DNA of 64,000 nucleotides from Candidatus Melainabacteria bacterium (GCA_003153555.1 PLZS01000115.1:72657-136656); one strand, 5' to 3'. Numbered from the stretch's first letter, positions 9,901-18,894 are shown. Translations and numbers: made by a program. Notes: generated from the letters alone by a model not told the origin.

Positions 9901-12900
9901 TGTTTGAGGATCTTCCTGACTCGGAGCACTTCCCGAAGCGTTTAGAAGCGTTTGAGCTGACACAGACAATTGTTTTACTGATGTCTCGGCATCAACAGGA
10001 GCCGGTACAACAGCACTCGCCTCCACTTGGGACAATGTATTGAGCAGTTGTGCAGCAGGAACGTGTTGCGCTAGTGTTTGTTGTTGAACATAATTTGGCG
10101 CTGGCGCAGGCATTTGTAAGTAAGGCAGATCTGGTGGCGACAATTGCGGCAGCGCCTGTGGTGCAGCCTGATACTGTACTTGAGCTGGAACACTTGGGCC
10201 GCCCTTCGTCTGCAAATAAGCCAACATCACTTGCTGCTGCGTTTGCAGAAAGCTGTTCGTCATTTGCAGCATTGTTTGTTGGAACTGCAACATCACCTGG
10301 TCGACATTTTTACCGGAGACCGCTGTCGGCATCAGGACTCCCTGTGTCGGTGCCGTCGTTGGCGTGGGCGGGACAGGTGCTTGAACAGCCCTGTTGCTCA
10401 TGGCCTGATTTACACTTGGCTGATCTTTTGGTTTAGATGTATTCATGGATGCGGGTATTGGGTTCCTTGTTTCGGTTTGAGAGCTCGATACCTGAACAGG
10501 TTTGCTGACGGTTTGGGGTTGCTTGGCTGCTGCAGAAGCGGCTTGCGCTGGAGATGGAGAAGTTTTGGTCAAAGGTTTAGTCGGTGCATTGTCCCCGACG
10601 CGCTTAATGTGAGCGCTGTTGACTAGATAGAGGAGAGTGCGGCTGCGTTGGGACTCATGGGCAGTCAAGTTGCGTCCGAACTTACGCGCAGTTTCGAAGG
10701 CTTTGGTTCTGGCGCTGAACAATCTGCCAATGTCGATTTTCTGTCCATTAGCGGCGAGAATTGCCAGGCAATGCAACAGATTTGCCAGACCACCGCGTCC
10801 AGACGATACAGCCACATAGTTGCTGCCAGTTGACTCCGACAATGTCGCTTCTGTCAGTCCACCCAGAACAGATCCTGGTCCGACTTCAACGAAGAGTCGT
10901 GCGCCGTCTTCATACATTTTTCGCAGTTGCCGAGCAAAATCGACCGGTTCAACGATGTGCTTAGTCAGTTTTTGAACGACTGAAGATTTGGCATAAAGTT
11001 CAGAATCGGTATTGCAGTAAACCGGCAAGGCTGGCTCAAGCAGAGGGATTGCAGCAAGCGCTTTCTCGAGCGGAGCTTGTGCGTGTTTCATGTGACTGGA
11101 GTGGAATGCTTGCGAGACTGGTATCAGTTTTGCAACCACTCCGTGTTTCTTGAATGCTTCAAGAGCATTTTGCACCGCCGCTTCTTCGCCGGCTACAACG
11201 CATTGTTTTGGCGAGTTGATATTAGCTAGCGTGACGCCTGGAGTTTCTTGCAGGACCTTGTTTACCTGTTCTACCTGACCGGCGACCGCCGCCATTGTGC
11301 CTTTACCGCCGCCATTTTTCTCAGAGAGAAGTCGTCCACGAACTTCCGATATTTTGAACAACTCTGACTCTTCGAACACGCCTGCAGCGTGAAGAGCAAC
11401 GTATTCACCGTAGCTGTGTCCCGCAACCATATCTGGTGCCAGACCAAACGAACGCAACAGCTTGAGCATACCCAAATCAGCCGCACCGATTGCCGGTTGA
11501 GCAATGTGCGTGTTTGTCAATGCGCTTGCTTGCGCTGCTTTTTCCTCTTCCGTAAACGCAGGCGGTGGATAGACTAAAGCATTTAAAGGTTTAGCAAATC
11601 GGTGTGCCAGCACTTTCGAAGCCTGTTCTAATGTGTTTCGAATCTCCGGAAACTGAGTGGCCAGCTCACGCAGCATGTCGACACTCTGTGAACCTTGACC
11701 GGGGAACAAGAAAGCTACTTTGCCTTTGGCTACTTCTGTTTTCTGCTCCAAATCGACGAAGTATATTCCGCGTGGATCTTTGATTTCCGTACAATTGCCG
11801 TTGAGCAAGTCACTCTTCGCGCGAGAGACCTTCTCCATTAAATCTTCTACGGATGAAGCAACGATTGCCAGGCACAGCTCTTGAACGCTCGCATCTGCAT
11901 GCCGCTCTAATTGTTTAAGGTGAACGGTTTGAGCCACTTCTCGAAGGTTGACTGTTTCTTCGACTTTAGCCGCTCTTCTCACATTTTCTGAAACTGCTTC
12001 GAGGGACTTCATCAGGTCAAGACGGTTCTTGCCGTGCAGTAAGAACAATTCGACGGGCCAGCTGTAAGTGCCTGCTTTAGGCGTGCTGCTAGCGGTAGGA
12101 ACATATTCTTCTAAGACGGCGTGGAAATTAGTGCCGCCGAAACCAAAGGCGCTCACGCCTGCTCTTCTAATGTCGTCGCCGGTATTAATCCATGGGCGCG
12201 ACTCACTATTAATATAGAACGGACTGTTTTCGAAATCGCACGATGGGTTTGGTTGAGTAACGCCCATTGTCGGCGGAAGCACTTTATGGTGCAACGCTTT
12301 GGCCACCTTAATGAGGGAGGCTAGTCCAGCAGCGGCTTTTGTATGACCAATCATCGTTTTTACGGAGCCAACAGCGCAGCCACGTTTTTCGGCGCCGTGT
12401 TCTTCGAACACTGTTTTTAGTGCTTCAATCTCAGCGTTGTCACCGGCCACGGTGCCCGTGCCATGGGCTTCAACTAACGAGACGGAACAAGGTGAAACGC
12501 CCGCATCTGCATAGGCTCTAGCTAATGCCAGCATCTGTCCTGCGGGTCGGGGAGCCGTTAAGCTCAGATCACGACCGTCGCTAGAACCACCAATACCTTT
12601 GATTGTGGCGTAGATTCTGTCGCCATCGCGCTCTGCATCGCTCAATCGTTTGAGGACCAGCATGGCGATGCCTTCACTGATTACGATACCGTCAGCGGTG
12701 ATATCGAATGTTCTGCATCTTCCTTGTCCCGAAAATGCATGTGTTTTGCTGAAGCTCAGATAGTCGCCCGGTTGGTTGTGCGTGTCGGCAGCAGCCAGGA
12801 ACACCACATCACTGTTTTTGTTGCGCAGCTCGCCCATGCCTACATATAAAGCCGCTAAGGATGAAGCACAAGCAGCATCAATCGAGAAATTGACGCCACC

Positions 12901-15663
12901 AAGATCGAACCGATTTGCCACTCGTCCCGCGGTGACATTGCCGAGGTAGCCGGGGAATGAATCTTCTGTCCACTCAGGCAATGCATCTTGCAGTTCTGCT
13001 TTTGCAGTCGGAGAAATGTCGTTTAATTTCCAACCCAGCATTGAGCGCAATGAGTACAGCGCGGTGATCGGTCCGTGTCCCGCATTGGCCAGAACAATGG
13101 ATGTCTTCTCGCGGTCAAAGCCTCGTTGCGAATAGCCTGCGTCTTCAATTGCTGCTCTTGTCACTTCCAAAAGCAAGACTTGCATCGGGTCAATCGAAGC
13201 GAGGCTGCTTGGCGGAATACCATATTTGGTTGGATCGAATTTTAAGTCTTGAAGGAAGCCGCCCCATTTTGAATAGATCTTGTCGCGAGCGAGTGGATCA
13301 GGATCGTAGTAATTTCTCCAATCCCACTGATCGATAGGTACTTCGGTAATGGTGTCAACTTTACTGAGAATATTCTCCCAGTAAGTTTCAAGGTCATTTG
13401 CTTTTGGAAATAGGCATGACATGCCGACAATTGCAATTGCCTCTGACGCAGCTTTGCCACTGGATTCAGTGCCGAATCGCTCTTCGTTTTTCGCTGCCAG
13501 TTTGGCAATCAACTCAGCGCCGCCATTTGAAACAGTGTTGTGCAAAGCAGCAATCGTGCAGACTGAATTATGCATCGAGGCCACTTGACCGATCATGTAC
13601 ATGCCGTCGGCCCACTGTTGATCGGCAGACACTTGCTCGAGCTTTGCACCACTCTTCGATTGTTCTTTTAGTTCAGCGATTGCCTCTTCTTTGCTGGTAG
13701 AAGCAGCGCGTGTTAGTCCTTTGCTGGCAATGCGCAGACGACCAAGATTCATCAGCTCCAGTTCTTCGCGGATCTCGTCTCGGCCTGTATTTTTAAGAGT
13801 CAGTTCTTGGCGCTTGTCGTCAAAGAATTTTTTGTATGGTGAATTGATGCAGCGGATTGCATGGCCGGGGCCAGTTTCGAGCAATACCGTTTTGTTGCAG
13901 TCAATCGCTGCTTGCTGAAATTTCTCGACGATTGCGCCTGTCTCGACTGCTTCTTTCGTGAACAAGTAGGCTGTGCCCATTAGCGCACCTACCCGCACTC
14001 CACGCGCTGCCAAGGTCGCAGCCATTGCTGCTACCATCGCCGATGACAAAGCGTCATGCACACCACCGGCGAAAAGAACGTGGTAGACGGAGGCGTCATC
14101 GCGTGGGCCGAGCGCCCCTAGAATTCTCTCGATCATCGCTTCCCACAAGGTGAAGCTAGCGCGAGGACCAACGTGACCGCCGCACTCTTTGCCTTCAAAG
14201 ATAAATCGTTTCGAGCCCATTTCGATGAATGATTCGAGAAGCATCGGCGAAGGCACATGCAAGTAAGTTTTGACGCCTATGTCCTCAAGCGCTTTGGCCT
14301 GATCTGGCCGACCGCCGGCAATCAAAGCGAATGGTGGACGATATTTGCTCACAACTTCCATCTGTTCCTGACGCAACTGCGCCGGAACGAATCCGAGAAT
14401 ACCGACACCCCAAGCCAGTGAGCCAAGTTTTGCCTTTGTTTCGGAGACGAGCAGATCACATTCGTTCTTGCGCATCAGCGCCAGCGCAAGAAACGGTAAA
14501 CCACCATCTTTGGATACGCTAAGTGCGAATTCAGCAGTGTCGCTGACTCGGGTCATCGCGCCTTGCACGATTGGATAAGTGGTTCCGTGCGATACTGCTA
14601 ATGGTGCGCCTTCTTGCAACGGTTGCTTTTCTGCAGCGAGCTTAACGTGTTCTTGAACAGAACTCTTAATCGCCTGAGCAATTCCTGCCACTGTGCAATA
14701 TTTCTGACCGAAATCAGATGCAAAACAGATATCTTGGCCAAAGTTCCAAACTCGATCCAAGGCTCGACGGCTTTGATTATGTTTTGCCACTTGGCTGCAG
14801 ACTTGGTCTTTCCCGCTTAACGCTTGTTCGATTGCGGAAGCCGATTTAGCGAAGAATCGGTATGACTCCCCGTCGCCGGTGGAAACAGAAGTTTCGGTGC
14901 CGTCCATGTTGGCAATTTTTTGTTTCAGTTCCAATGGCAGTGACGACTCTTTGGCCATCAATAATTGTGAGTCGAGCACAACACCAGCCGCCCCGGCTAC
15001 ATACGCCGCCGCTGCGGTGTGGATGCCAATTCCGCCTTGCGCGTAAAAAGGGATTTTGATTTGCTGGGCAAATTGCTGGAGCATGACGAACGATGTCTCG
15101 TCTCCGATTCGTCCACCTGCTTCATGCCCTTTTGCGATCACGCCATCAGCCAGGGCTTCCTGTGCGAGCAGTGCTTCTTGGACAGATGTCGCTTCGACAA
15201 TGACCTGTAGGTTCCGCTTTTTCAGCGCCTTAACTGCTTTTGCAGCTTCTTCTAGCTTGGCTGGCAAATTGGTGATCGCTGCCGTGAGCTGGCGATGATT
15301 TGATTTAGCTTGAACGAGATCTAGCAGGCTCTCAATATCGGCACTCTGACTGGCATCATATTTGATACCACTGTTGCCAGCGCCGGACTCAATCAATTTG
15401 ACCAACACTTCAGCAATTGCCTTACGCTTGCTTATATCTGCAAGATCGAGGAAATCCAAATTGAGCACGCCCATTTCGCCTGAGCGAATTGCGGCGGCGG
15501 CTATGGCAGCGTCAGCCAAATAGCTTTCTTGAATCTCTTCCGGGCGTTTGCTGTCAGCCACGCCACTCAGCCCTAAGGCGCCGTGGTTAATGGCGATGAT
15601 TCCAAAGGTCGACATCTGCTCTAGCCTCTTGTGGGTCTCATAACTGGGATTAGATTGGGTCAA
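6904..15663 (-). CDS. PUFA-synthase-like megasynthase NPD-NPD-KS-AT-ACP-KR-DH
   Basis: A 2919-residue iterative lipid/polyketide synthase. Domains in order: nitronate-monooxygenase/PfaD-like TIM barrel 1 (about 17-285, GHEAGGRIG); a second such barrel (about 355-640, GKECGGHVGPR); ketosynthase (742-1190, DAACASS Cys 932, HGTGT His 1067, GHTKAAAG His 1107); acyltransferase (1310-1640, GHSYGE Ser 1417); a Pro/Gln-rich linker; one ACP (about 1915-2000, LGIDSIKRVEIL, Ser 1955, the typical Pfa ACP signature); a Gly/Asn/His linker; ketoreductase (2085-2590, TGGARGIT and the Y2514-centred TDYVAAN); dehydratase hot-dog (2615-2910, LNDHTFDG His 2638, DPVLFDSS). In Pfa systems the separate PfaD flavoprotein is the enoyl reductase; here two such domains are fused to the N-terminus, so reduction is built in. 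It is the first gene of a two-gene unit with a four-base overlap. Candidate promoter lies about 60 bases upstream. Confidence 0.9.
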   Translation of the reverse strand: MTQSNPSYETHKRLEQMSTFGIIAINHGALGLSGVADSKRPEEIQESYLADAAIAAAAIRSGEMGVLNLDFLDLADISKRKAIAEVLVKLIESGAGNSGIKYDASQSADIESLLDLVQAKSNHRQLTAAITNLPAKLEEAAKAVKALKKRNLQVIVEATSVQEALLAQEALADGVIAKGHEAGGRIGDETSFVMLQQFAQQIKIPFYAQGGIGIHTAAAAYVAGAAGVVLDSQLLMAKESSLPLELKQKIANMDGTETSVSTGDGESYRFFAKSASAIEQALSGKDQVCSQVAKHNQSRRALDRVWNFGQDICFASDFGQKYCTVAGIAQAIKSSVQEHVKLAAEKQPLQEGAPLAVSHGTTYPIVQGAMTRVSDTAEFALSVSKDGGLPFLALALMRKNECDLLVSETKAKLGSLAWGVGILGFVPAQLRQEQMEVVSKYRPPFALIAGGRPDQAKALEDIGVKTYLHVPSPMLLESFIEMGSKRFIFEGKECGGHVGPRASFTLWEAMIERILGALGPRDDASVYHVLFAGGVHDALSSAMVAAMAATLAARGVRVGALMGTAYLFTKEAVETGAIVEKFQQAAIDCNKTVLLETGPGHAIRCINSPYKKFFDDKRQELTLKNTGRDEIREELELMNLGRLRIASKGLTRAASTSKEEAIAELKEQSKSGAKLEQVSADQQWADGMYMIGQVASMHNSVCTIAALHNTVSNGGAELIAKLAAKNEERFGTESSGKAASEAIAIVGMSCLFPKANDLETYWENILSKVDTITEVPIDQWDWRNYYDPDPLARDKIYSKWGGFLQDLKFDPTKYGIPPSSLASIDPMQVLLLEVTRAAIEDAGYSQRGFDREKTSIVLANAGHGPITALYSLRSMLGWKLNDISPTAKAELQDALPEWTEDSFPGYLGNVTAGRVANRFDLGGVNFSIDAACASSLAALYVGMGELRNKNSDVVFLAAADTHNQPGDYLSFSKTHAFSGQGRCRTFDITADGIVISEGIAMLVLKRLSDAERDGDRIYATIKGIGGSSDGRDLSLTAPRPAGQMLALARAYADAGVSPCSVSLVEAHGTGTVAGDNAEIEALKTVFEEHGAEKRGCAVGSVKTMIGHTKAAAGLASLIKVAKALHHKVLPPTMGVTQPNPSCDFENSPFYINSESRPWINTGDDIRRAGVSAFGFGGTNFHAVLEEYVPTASSTPKAGTYSWPVELFLLHGKNRLDLMKSLEAVSENVRRAAKVEETVNLREVAQTVHLKQLERHADASVQELCLAIVASSVEDLMEKVSRAKSDLLNGNCTEIKDPRGIYFVDLEQKTEVAKGKVAFLFPGQGSQSVDMLRELATQFPEIRNTLEQASKVLAHRFAKPLNALVYPPPAFTEEEKAAQASALTNTHIAQPAIGAADLGMLKLLRSFGLAPDMVAGHSYGEYVALHAAGVFEESELFKISEVRGRLLSEKNGGGKGTMAAVAGQVEQVNKVLQETPGVTLANINSPKQCVVAGEEAAVQNALEAFKKHGVVAKLIPVSQAFHSSHMKHAQAPLEKALAAIPLLEPALPVYCNTDSELYAKSSVVQKLTKHIVEPVDFARQLRKMYEDGARLFVEVGPGSVLGGLTEATLSESTGSNYVAVSSGRGGLANLLHCLAILAANGQKIDIGRLFSARTKAFETARKFGRNLTAHESQRSRTLLYLVNSAHIKRVGDNAPTKPLTKTSPSPAQAASAAAKQPQTVSKPVQVSSSQTETRNPIPASMNTSKPKDQPSVNQAMSNRAVQAPVPPTPTTAPTQGVLMPTAVSGKNVDQVMLQFQQTMLQMTNSFLQTQQQVMLAYLQTKGGPSVPAQVQYQAAPQALPQLSPPDLPYLQMPAPAPNYVQQQTLAQHVPAAQLLNTLSQVEASAVVPAPVDAETSVKQLSVSAQTLLNASGSAPSQEDPQTLVNALLDIVSQRTGYPIDMLDPTLDLEADLGIDSIKRVEILNSFRKMLPEEKQLELEGGLEELAGTKTLQGIIDWICKAPISNAPTDKHHHGSGNGNGNGNGHGNGNGNGHGPENGKGQLIHLPTLSNNGGNGHNGHNGNNGHGGLHLVTEPAPEFVSGGVLRRGLVQSYILPSLESKKLQLPGVVLIAADAAGYAKALATALTSLKQKVVLITKDKSTTSDLAVKVSDFSKLDQVSAAVQKVQAEHGTIGAFIDLRSFDINENAKDVAMLSQLFAIAKALEVEFNPKHAESKKHFIAAARIDGQFGLTKATTFSPLQAGLVGLMKSLAKEWTQSSCQAIDFSANLAPEAVAQILIKELASTDPYVETGYDEEHRYALEAVSTNLEDAERNSVLINDSKVVLITGGARGITAEIALEIAAKYQPKLILVGRLPEPSAKEAATTAGLDSTKEVKAAIMEELKAEGKTVNIAAVESVYQRLLKEREVRQTLTELRNLGSFVEYHSLDVRDAKAFGQLIDEIYKRHGNIDGVIHGAGIIEDGFTKDKTVESFEKVVSTKVDSGFILSEKLDLNSLQFMFLFSSIVGRTGNAGQTDYVAANETVNKLAMQLDKKTKARVASIMWGPWKGGMAQPELESIFAKYGWAMIDASAGRSYFIDELEFGKKGDVEVLLVAELLGDAAMPEPSGPRLYQAKPSIVEPGSYQFAFELNPEHDLYLNDHTFDGIPVMPMAFALEMMAEAVISAYPGYSVRKVHRLDIPSGIVFDAPTKQITVVTEEVSRSEMGVRVKVALNTGAPLKRTNFKAVMELSRSGSGETQRLAQWPPDVVRHFAQLSELSVIADKVDEVPSPSDIYGSWLFHGPIFQGIKDIHTLGSSGILGTVQAAEESTCFAETNGDKWVIDPVLFDSSMQLAGVWARHNLDITVLPTGFRTLHILGTIQSGEELYGRIFINPGATARELTCELAIYRKNGEMVMLVEGLGGVGSKSLNRLASQASPLGTIK
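9460..9640 (-). repeat. low-complexity Gly-Asn-His coding repeat
   Basis: The region encodes residues about 2009-2068 of the large megasynthase, a run of GN, GH and NGHNG units that forms a flexible linker between the single ACP and the ketoreductase. At DNA level it appears as repeated ccatt/ccgtt triplet-pair patterns. It is in frame and part of the gene, not a separate element. Confidence 0.9.
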
Positions 15664-15721
15664 GCCTTTGTGATCTCTTTTTGATGACAGCAGACAAGGG
15701 GGCCAGGTAATAAACCTAAGA

Positions 15722-15755
15722 AGTATAGAGGGCCTGCATCACTGGTCCATTGGAC
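15722..15755 (-). promoter_or_regulatory. candidate promoter of megasynthase operon with overlapping palindrome
   Basis: On the minus strand TGGACC (15744-15749, 4 of 6) and TATACT (15722-15727, 5 of 6) are spaced by 16 bases, placing the start near 15715, about 50 bases before the ATG at 15663. A perfect 5+1+5 inverted repeat, GTCCA-T-TGGAC (15745-15755), overlaps the -35 element and could bind a regulator. Both parts are eye-matched. Confidence 0.3.
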
Positions 15756-15822
15756 AGTTTTTAACAAGGTCCTCTTGCTAAAAGCCCATTGTTTTCGGGC
15801 ACTAGCGGCTGTCTTAAGTGAA

Positions 15823-17088
15823 TTAAATAATTACGACTTCGCTTGGGCTTCGCAATTCGTATTCGATTCCACGCCAGCGAATTCTATTCGTCAATACAGA
15901 ATACAGCGTCATGCACGGCAGAACGATATGTGCCAGGGGTAGGACGAGGGAAAAACGCAAAAGTGATAATTGAAAGGCGTGCTCCATCAGAGCCCTTTCT
16001 TCTGATTTTTGCTCTGAATTGGCAGCATTAAAGTCCTCTTCTTTTGCGCTTAACGAAAGTACGCGATACCACAAGTGCTGAGCTTTCAGTAAGAAAAGGA
16101 TCTCTACGGGCAGCAAAATCAAGCCGGCCATGCTAGCCGCGATTAATTCTGTAGAACCTGTCAGGGCTGCGGCCACTGTCGAGCCGGCTAGAGCCAGCAA
16201 CCAGACCGTCAGGATGATGGCTCGGCGGATGGCTCGGCGCCATAGTTTGGGGTAGTAAACCTTAGTTAATATCAGTTGGCGGTTGGTCCATTCGACTATT
16301 TCGGGAATAGTGGCGTCGCCGTGGCTGGCGACCAGGCATTGGGGTACAAAACGAACTTTAAGTCCGAATTCTTTCACCGCTGTTGTTAAAGATAAGTCGT
16401 CATCGGCGGCTCTATCCCAGTGCTGTGCAACTTTGGCGTCGATAAATGTTTTTCTGCGAATGGCCATCGCGCCTCCCCAGGCGAAGGCGTAATTTGGGTC
16501 GGCCAGTTCCCATGCGGACATACGGTTCCAGAGTGAGCGAAGCAAGGAGGGCCAATCGCCTTTGAAAGGGATGTAGAAACGATATCCGGTAGTGACACCC
16601 ACGGTCTGATCTTGCAAATGAGCAATCAAATATTGAATGAAGTCGTGGCGCGCGATCACGTCAGAGTCCACGAATGCAAGCACTTCTGAGTCATCGGAAA
16701 TTTCTTGCAATGCGCACAATTGGTTATTAATTTTCTGAGCTCGGCCTTGATTGATCCCTGCTACGACGATTTTTGTCTGTACAGCAGATTGTGCAGCGCA
16801 AATTTTTGTCAGCACCGCGTAGGCCGGATCATTTTCCTGAGCGACCGCAAAAATGACTTCAAATCTGGGTTTGCCATCGATACCTATATATCTTTGGGCG
16901 AGCAGTTTAGTAATGTTCTCTTCGAAACCAGGGTCCAGTCCTTTGCAGGGCAAGATTACCGAAGCTTTGGGCAGGTAATCCTTGGGCGTAAAAGCGAGTT
17001 CGCGCTTTACGTAAGCGAACATTCGGTTGAATGAGACAATCTGCGCAACAGTTGCTGCCAGAGTGATAAATCCTAATAAGAAAAGCAT
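15823..17088 (-). CDS. GT21-like membrane glycosyltransferase (ceramide glucosyltransferase type)
   Basis: The 421-residue protein has an N-terminal membrane anchor (1-20), a GT-A catalytic domain and C-terminal membrane segments (about 290-335 and 380-402). Motifs fit GT2/GT21 lipid glycosyltransferases: ASVILPCKGLDPG (43-54), VDSDV (140-144), DRAADDDLSLT (225-235) and QLILTKVYYPKLW (271-283) in the place of the (Q/R)xxRW motif. The terminal NRIRWRGIEYEL resembles the end of ceramide-glucosyltransferase/HpnI-like proteins. Such enzymes transfer a sugar from a nucleotide sugar to a lipid at the cytoplasmic face. It is upstream of and codirectional with the megasynthase genes (159 bases apart), which suggests it glycosylates their product, an inference. 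The start ATG at 17088 lacks a clear ribosome site. Confidence 0.8.
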   Translation of the reverse strand: MLFLLGFITLAATVAQIVSFNRMFAYVKRELAFTPKDYLPKASVILPCKGLDPGFEENITKLLAQRYIGIDGKPRFEVIFAVAQENDPAYAVLTKICAAQSAVQTKIVVAGINQGRAQKINNQLCALQEISDDSEVLAFVDSDVIARHDFIQYLIAHLQDQTVGVTTGYRFYIPFKGDWPSLLRSLWNRMSAWELADPNYAFAWGGAMAIRRKTFIDAKVAQHWDRAADDDLSLTTAVKEFGLKVRFVPQCLVASHGDATIPEIVEWTNRQLILTKVYYPKLWRRAIRRAIILTVWLLALAGSTVAAALTGSTELIAASMAGLILLPVEILFLLKAQHLWYRVLSLSAKEEDFNAANSEQKSEERALMEHAFQLSLLRFSLVLPLAHIVLPCMTLYSVLTNRIRWRGIEYELRSPSEVVII

Positions 17089-17217
17089 GAGTCACATAGA
17101 GGCGATGGAAAGAAGGCGTGGCAGCTCAGTCGTTAAACTCATAGTCAAGTATAGTGCTAGACTTTCGGATGCTCAGTGGTATTGAGCTAACAAACATTTC
17201 AGACTCTATTTTTGAGC

Positions 17218-18894
17218 ATGTTTCGCAATCTGCTTTATTCAGCATTCGGTATTTTGGGTTCGCGGGAGGCCAAGGCTCTCGAAAAGGCGAGTCTCGATCC
17301 CGGCGCCACGCAGCTGGCGAAACTGATGTCAATCATCACTGCCAATGCCGATACTGTGTATGGCAAAGAGCATGGTTTTGCCTCGATAAAGACTGTTTCG
17401 GATTTTCAAGATGCCGTTCCCGTCAACGAATACGACAATCTGCAGCCCTACATAACCAGGGTGTCGGAAGGTGAACAAAATGTACTGACCAGTGAAATGC
17501 CATTCATGTTCGCTACCACAAGCGGTACGACAGGCGCTCGAAAACTGATTCCGATCACACGTAGTTATGTAAAAGAATTTCGTCAGGCCTCAGTTTCTTC
17601 TGGGTATCACTTACTCAGAAGTTTTCCTGGAGTGGCCAAAGGTGTCAGTCTATCGGTCTTTTCACCAGCGGAAGAGGGGCGCACATCCGCCGGAATTCCT
17701 TATGGAGCGATTTCAGGTCGACTTTATCTAGAAGAGCCGCCCCTGATTAAGAAGTATGTTTCTCCGCTTCCCTACGAGATCTTCTTAATCAAAGATTATG
17801 AGAGCCGCTACTACACATTGCTGCGTTGTGCGCTTGTGTTGCCGATCAGTTCTATTTATACGTTGAACCCAAGCACGATTATGGTGTTGGCCCGAAGATT
17901 GCAGACATATGCGAGTCGGCTGATCGAGGATGTTGAGCGTGGTACGTTGACTGCTCCGGTTTCGCTCCCTAAAGATATTCAATCGGCGCTGCGGCATTTC
18001 CTGAAACCGCAACCAGGACGCGCTCGCGAGTTGAGAAAACTGATCGAAAACGACGAATTTAAGCCAACCAAGATTTGGAAAAATCTCAGCTTGATGTGTT
18101 GTTGGACTAAAGCAGCTGCTGCATTTTATCTTCAAGACTTACCGGAGTTCTTTGACGACCTGCCTGTCTGTGATATTACATACGGTGCCAGTGAAGGGCG
18201 GGGCACGGTTTCAATTGGACAGGGTAAGCAAGTACTGGCGTTACGTTCCCACTTCTTTGAATTCATTCCTGAAAATGAACTCGGCTCAGGAAAGCGACCC
18301 TTGCTTGCAGAGCAGCTCACAGTCGGTGAAAGCTATTACATCTTGTTTACAACATCGAGTGGACTATATCGATACAACATCAATGACATAGTCAAAGTCG
18401 CTGGTTGGCACAATCGCGCACCATTGCTTGAGTTTCAACACAAGGGTGGCAACATCAGTTCATTTACCGGCGAGAAGCTAACTGAATCACAAGTAACAAA
18501 TGCGGTTTCTGCGGCAATTCTCGAATGTAATCTAAAACTACGCTTCTTCACTGTCATTCCGAAATTTCGTCCGGAGCCTCATTATGAGCTCTGGTGCGAA
18601 TCTTTCAGTGAGGAAACAGCTAAGCGCCTGACGCCTGAAGTGGTTGAGAATTTGCGAAAGTCATTTGATCGACATTTGGGCCTGATGAATATCGAATACG
18701 ATGCTAAACGACAGTCTGATCGACTCGCCGAAACCACTGTCGAATTTTTAATTGTTGGCGCTTATGAAGATCTTCGCAAGCACTTGGTGGCAGGCGGTGT
18801 TCCAGATGCTCAAGTGAAAGTCAGTCACTTGAATCCCAAAAAAGAGATACTTGGATTTTTGCAGGAATATTGCAAACAGGCTGCACCGCGCTGA
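17218..18894 (+). CDS. GH3-family acyl-adenylate / acyl-amide synthetase
   Basis: GH3 proteins are adenylate-forming enzymes that activate a carboxylate with ATP and transfer it to an amine, best known from plant auxin-amino acid conjugation; bacterial members have mostly unknown substrates. The three nucleotide motifs are clear: TTSGTTGARK (near 102-109), TYGASEGRG (near 320) and YRYNINDIVKVAGW (near 385), followed by the GGNISSFTGEKLTE hinge. Length (559 aa from ATG 17218; an in-frame TTG lies at 17212) is typical. It is transcribed divergently from the lipid glycosyltransferase/megasynthase block across 123-129 bases. A plausible role is coupling a fatty acid from the megasynthase to an amine, but this is inference. 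A GCTCA/TGAGC hairpin sits just upstream (17170-17186). Confidence 0.85.
   Translation: MFRNLLYSAFGILGSREAKALEKASLDPGATQLAKLMSIITANADTVYGKEHGFASIKTVSDFQDAVPVNEYDNLQPYITRVSEGEQNVLTSEMPFMFATTSGTTGARKLIPITRSYVKEFRQASVSSGYHLLRSFPGVAKGVSLSVFSPAEEGRTSAGIPYGAISGRLYLEEPPLIKKYVSPLPYEIFLIKDYESRYYTLLRCALVLPISSIYTLNPSTIMVLARRLQTYASRLIEDVERGTLTAPVSLPKDIQSALRHFLKPQPGRARELRKLIENDEFKPTKIWKNLSLMCCWTKAAAAFYLQDLPEFFDDLPVCDITYGASEGRGTVSIGQGKQVLALRSHFFEFIPENELGSGKRPLLAEQLTVGESYYILFTTSSGLYRYNINDIVKVAGWHNRAPLLEFQHKGGNISSFTGEKLTESQVTNAVSAAILECNLKLRFFTVIPKFRPEPHYELWCESFSEETAKRLTPEVVENLRKSFDRHLGLMNIEYDAKRQSDRLAETTVEFLIVGAYEDLRKHLVAGGVPDAQVKVSHLNPKKEILGFLQEYCKQAAPR

Noticed and set aside
17154..17211. TATAGT near 17154 as a promoter for the GH3 gene
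   Set aside because: No -35 hexamer at acceptable spacing on the plus strand.
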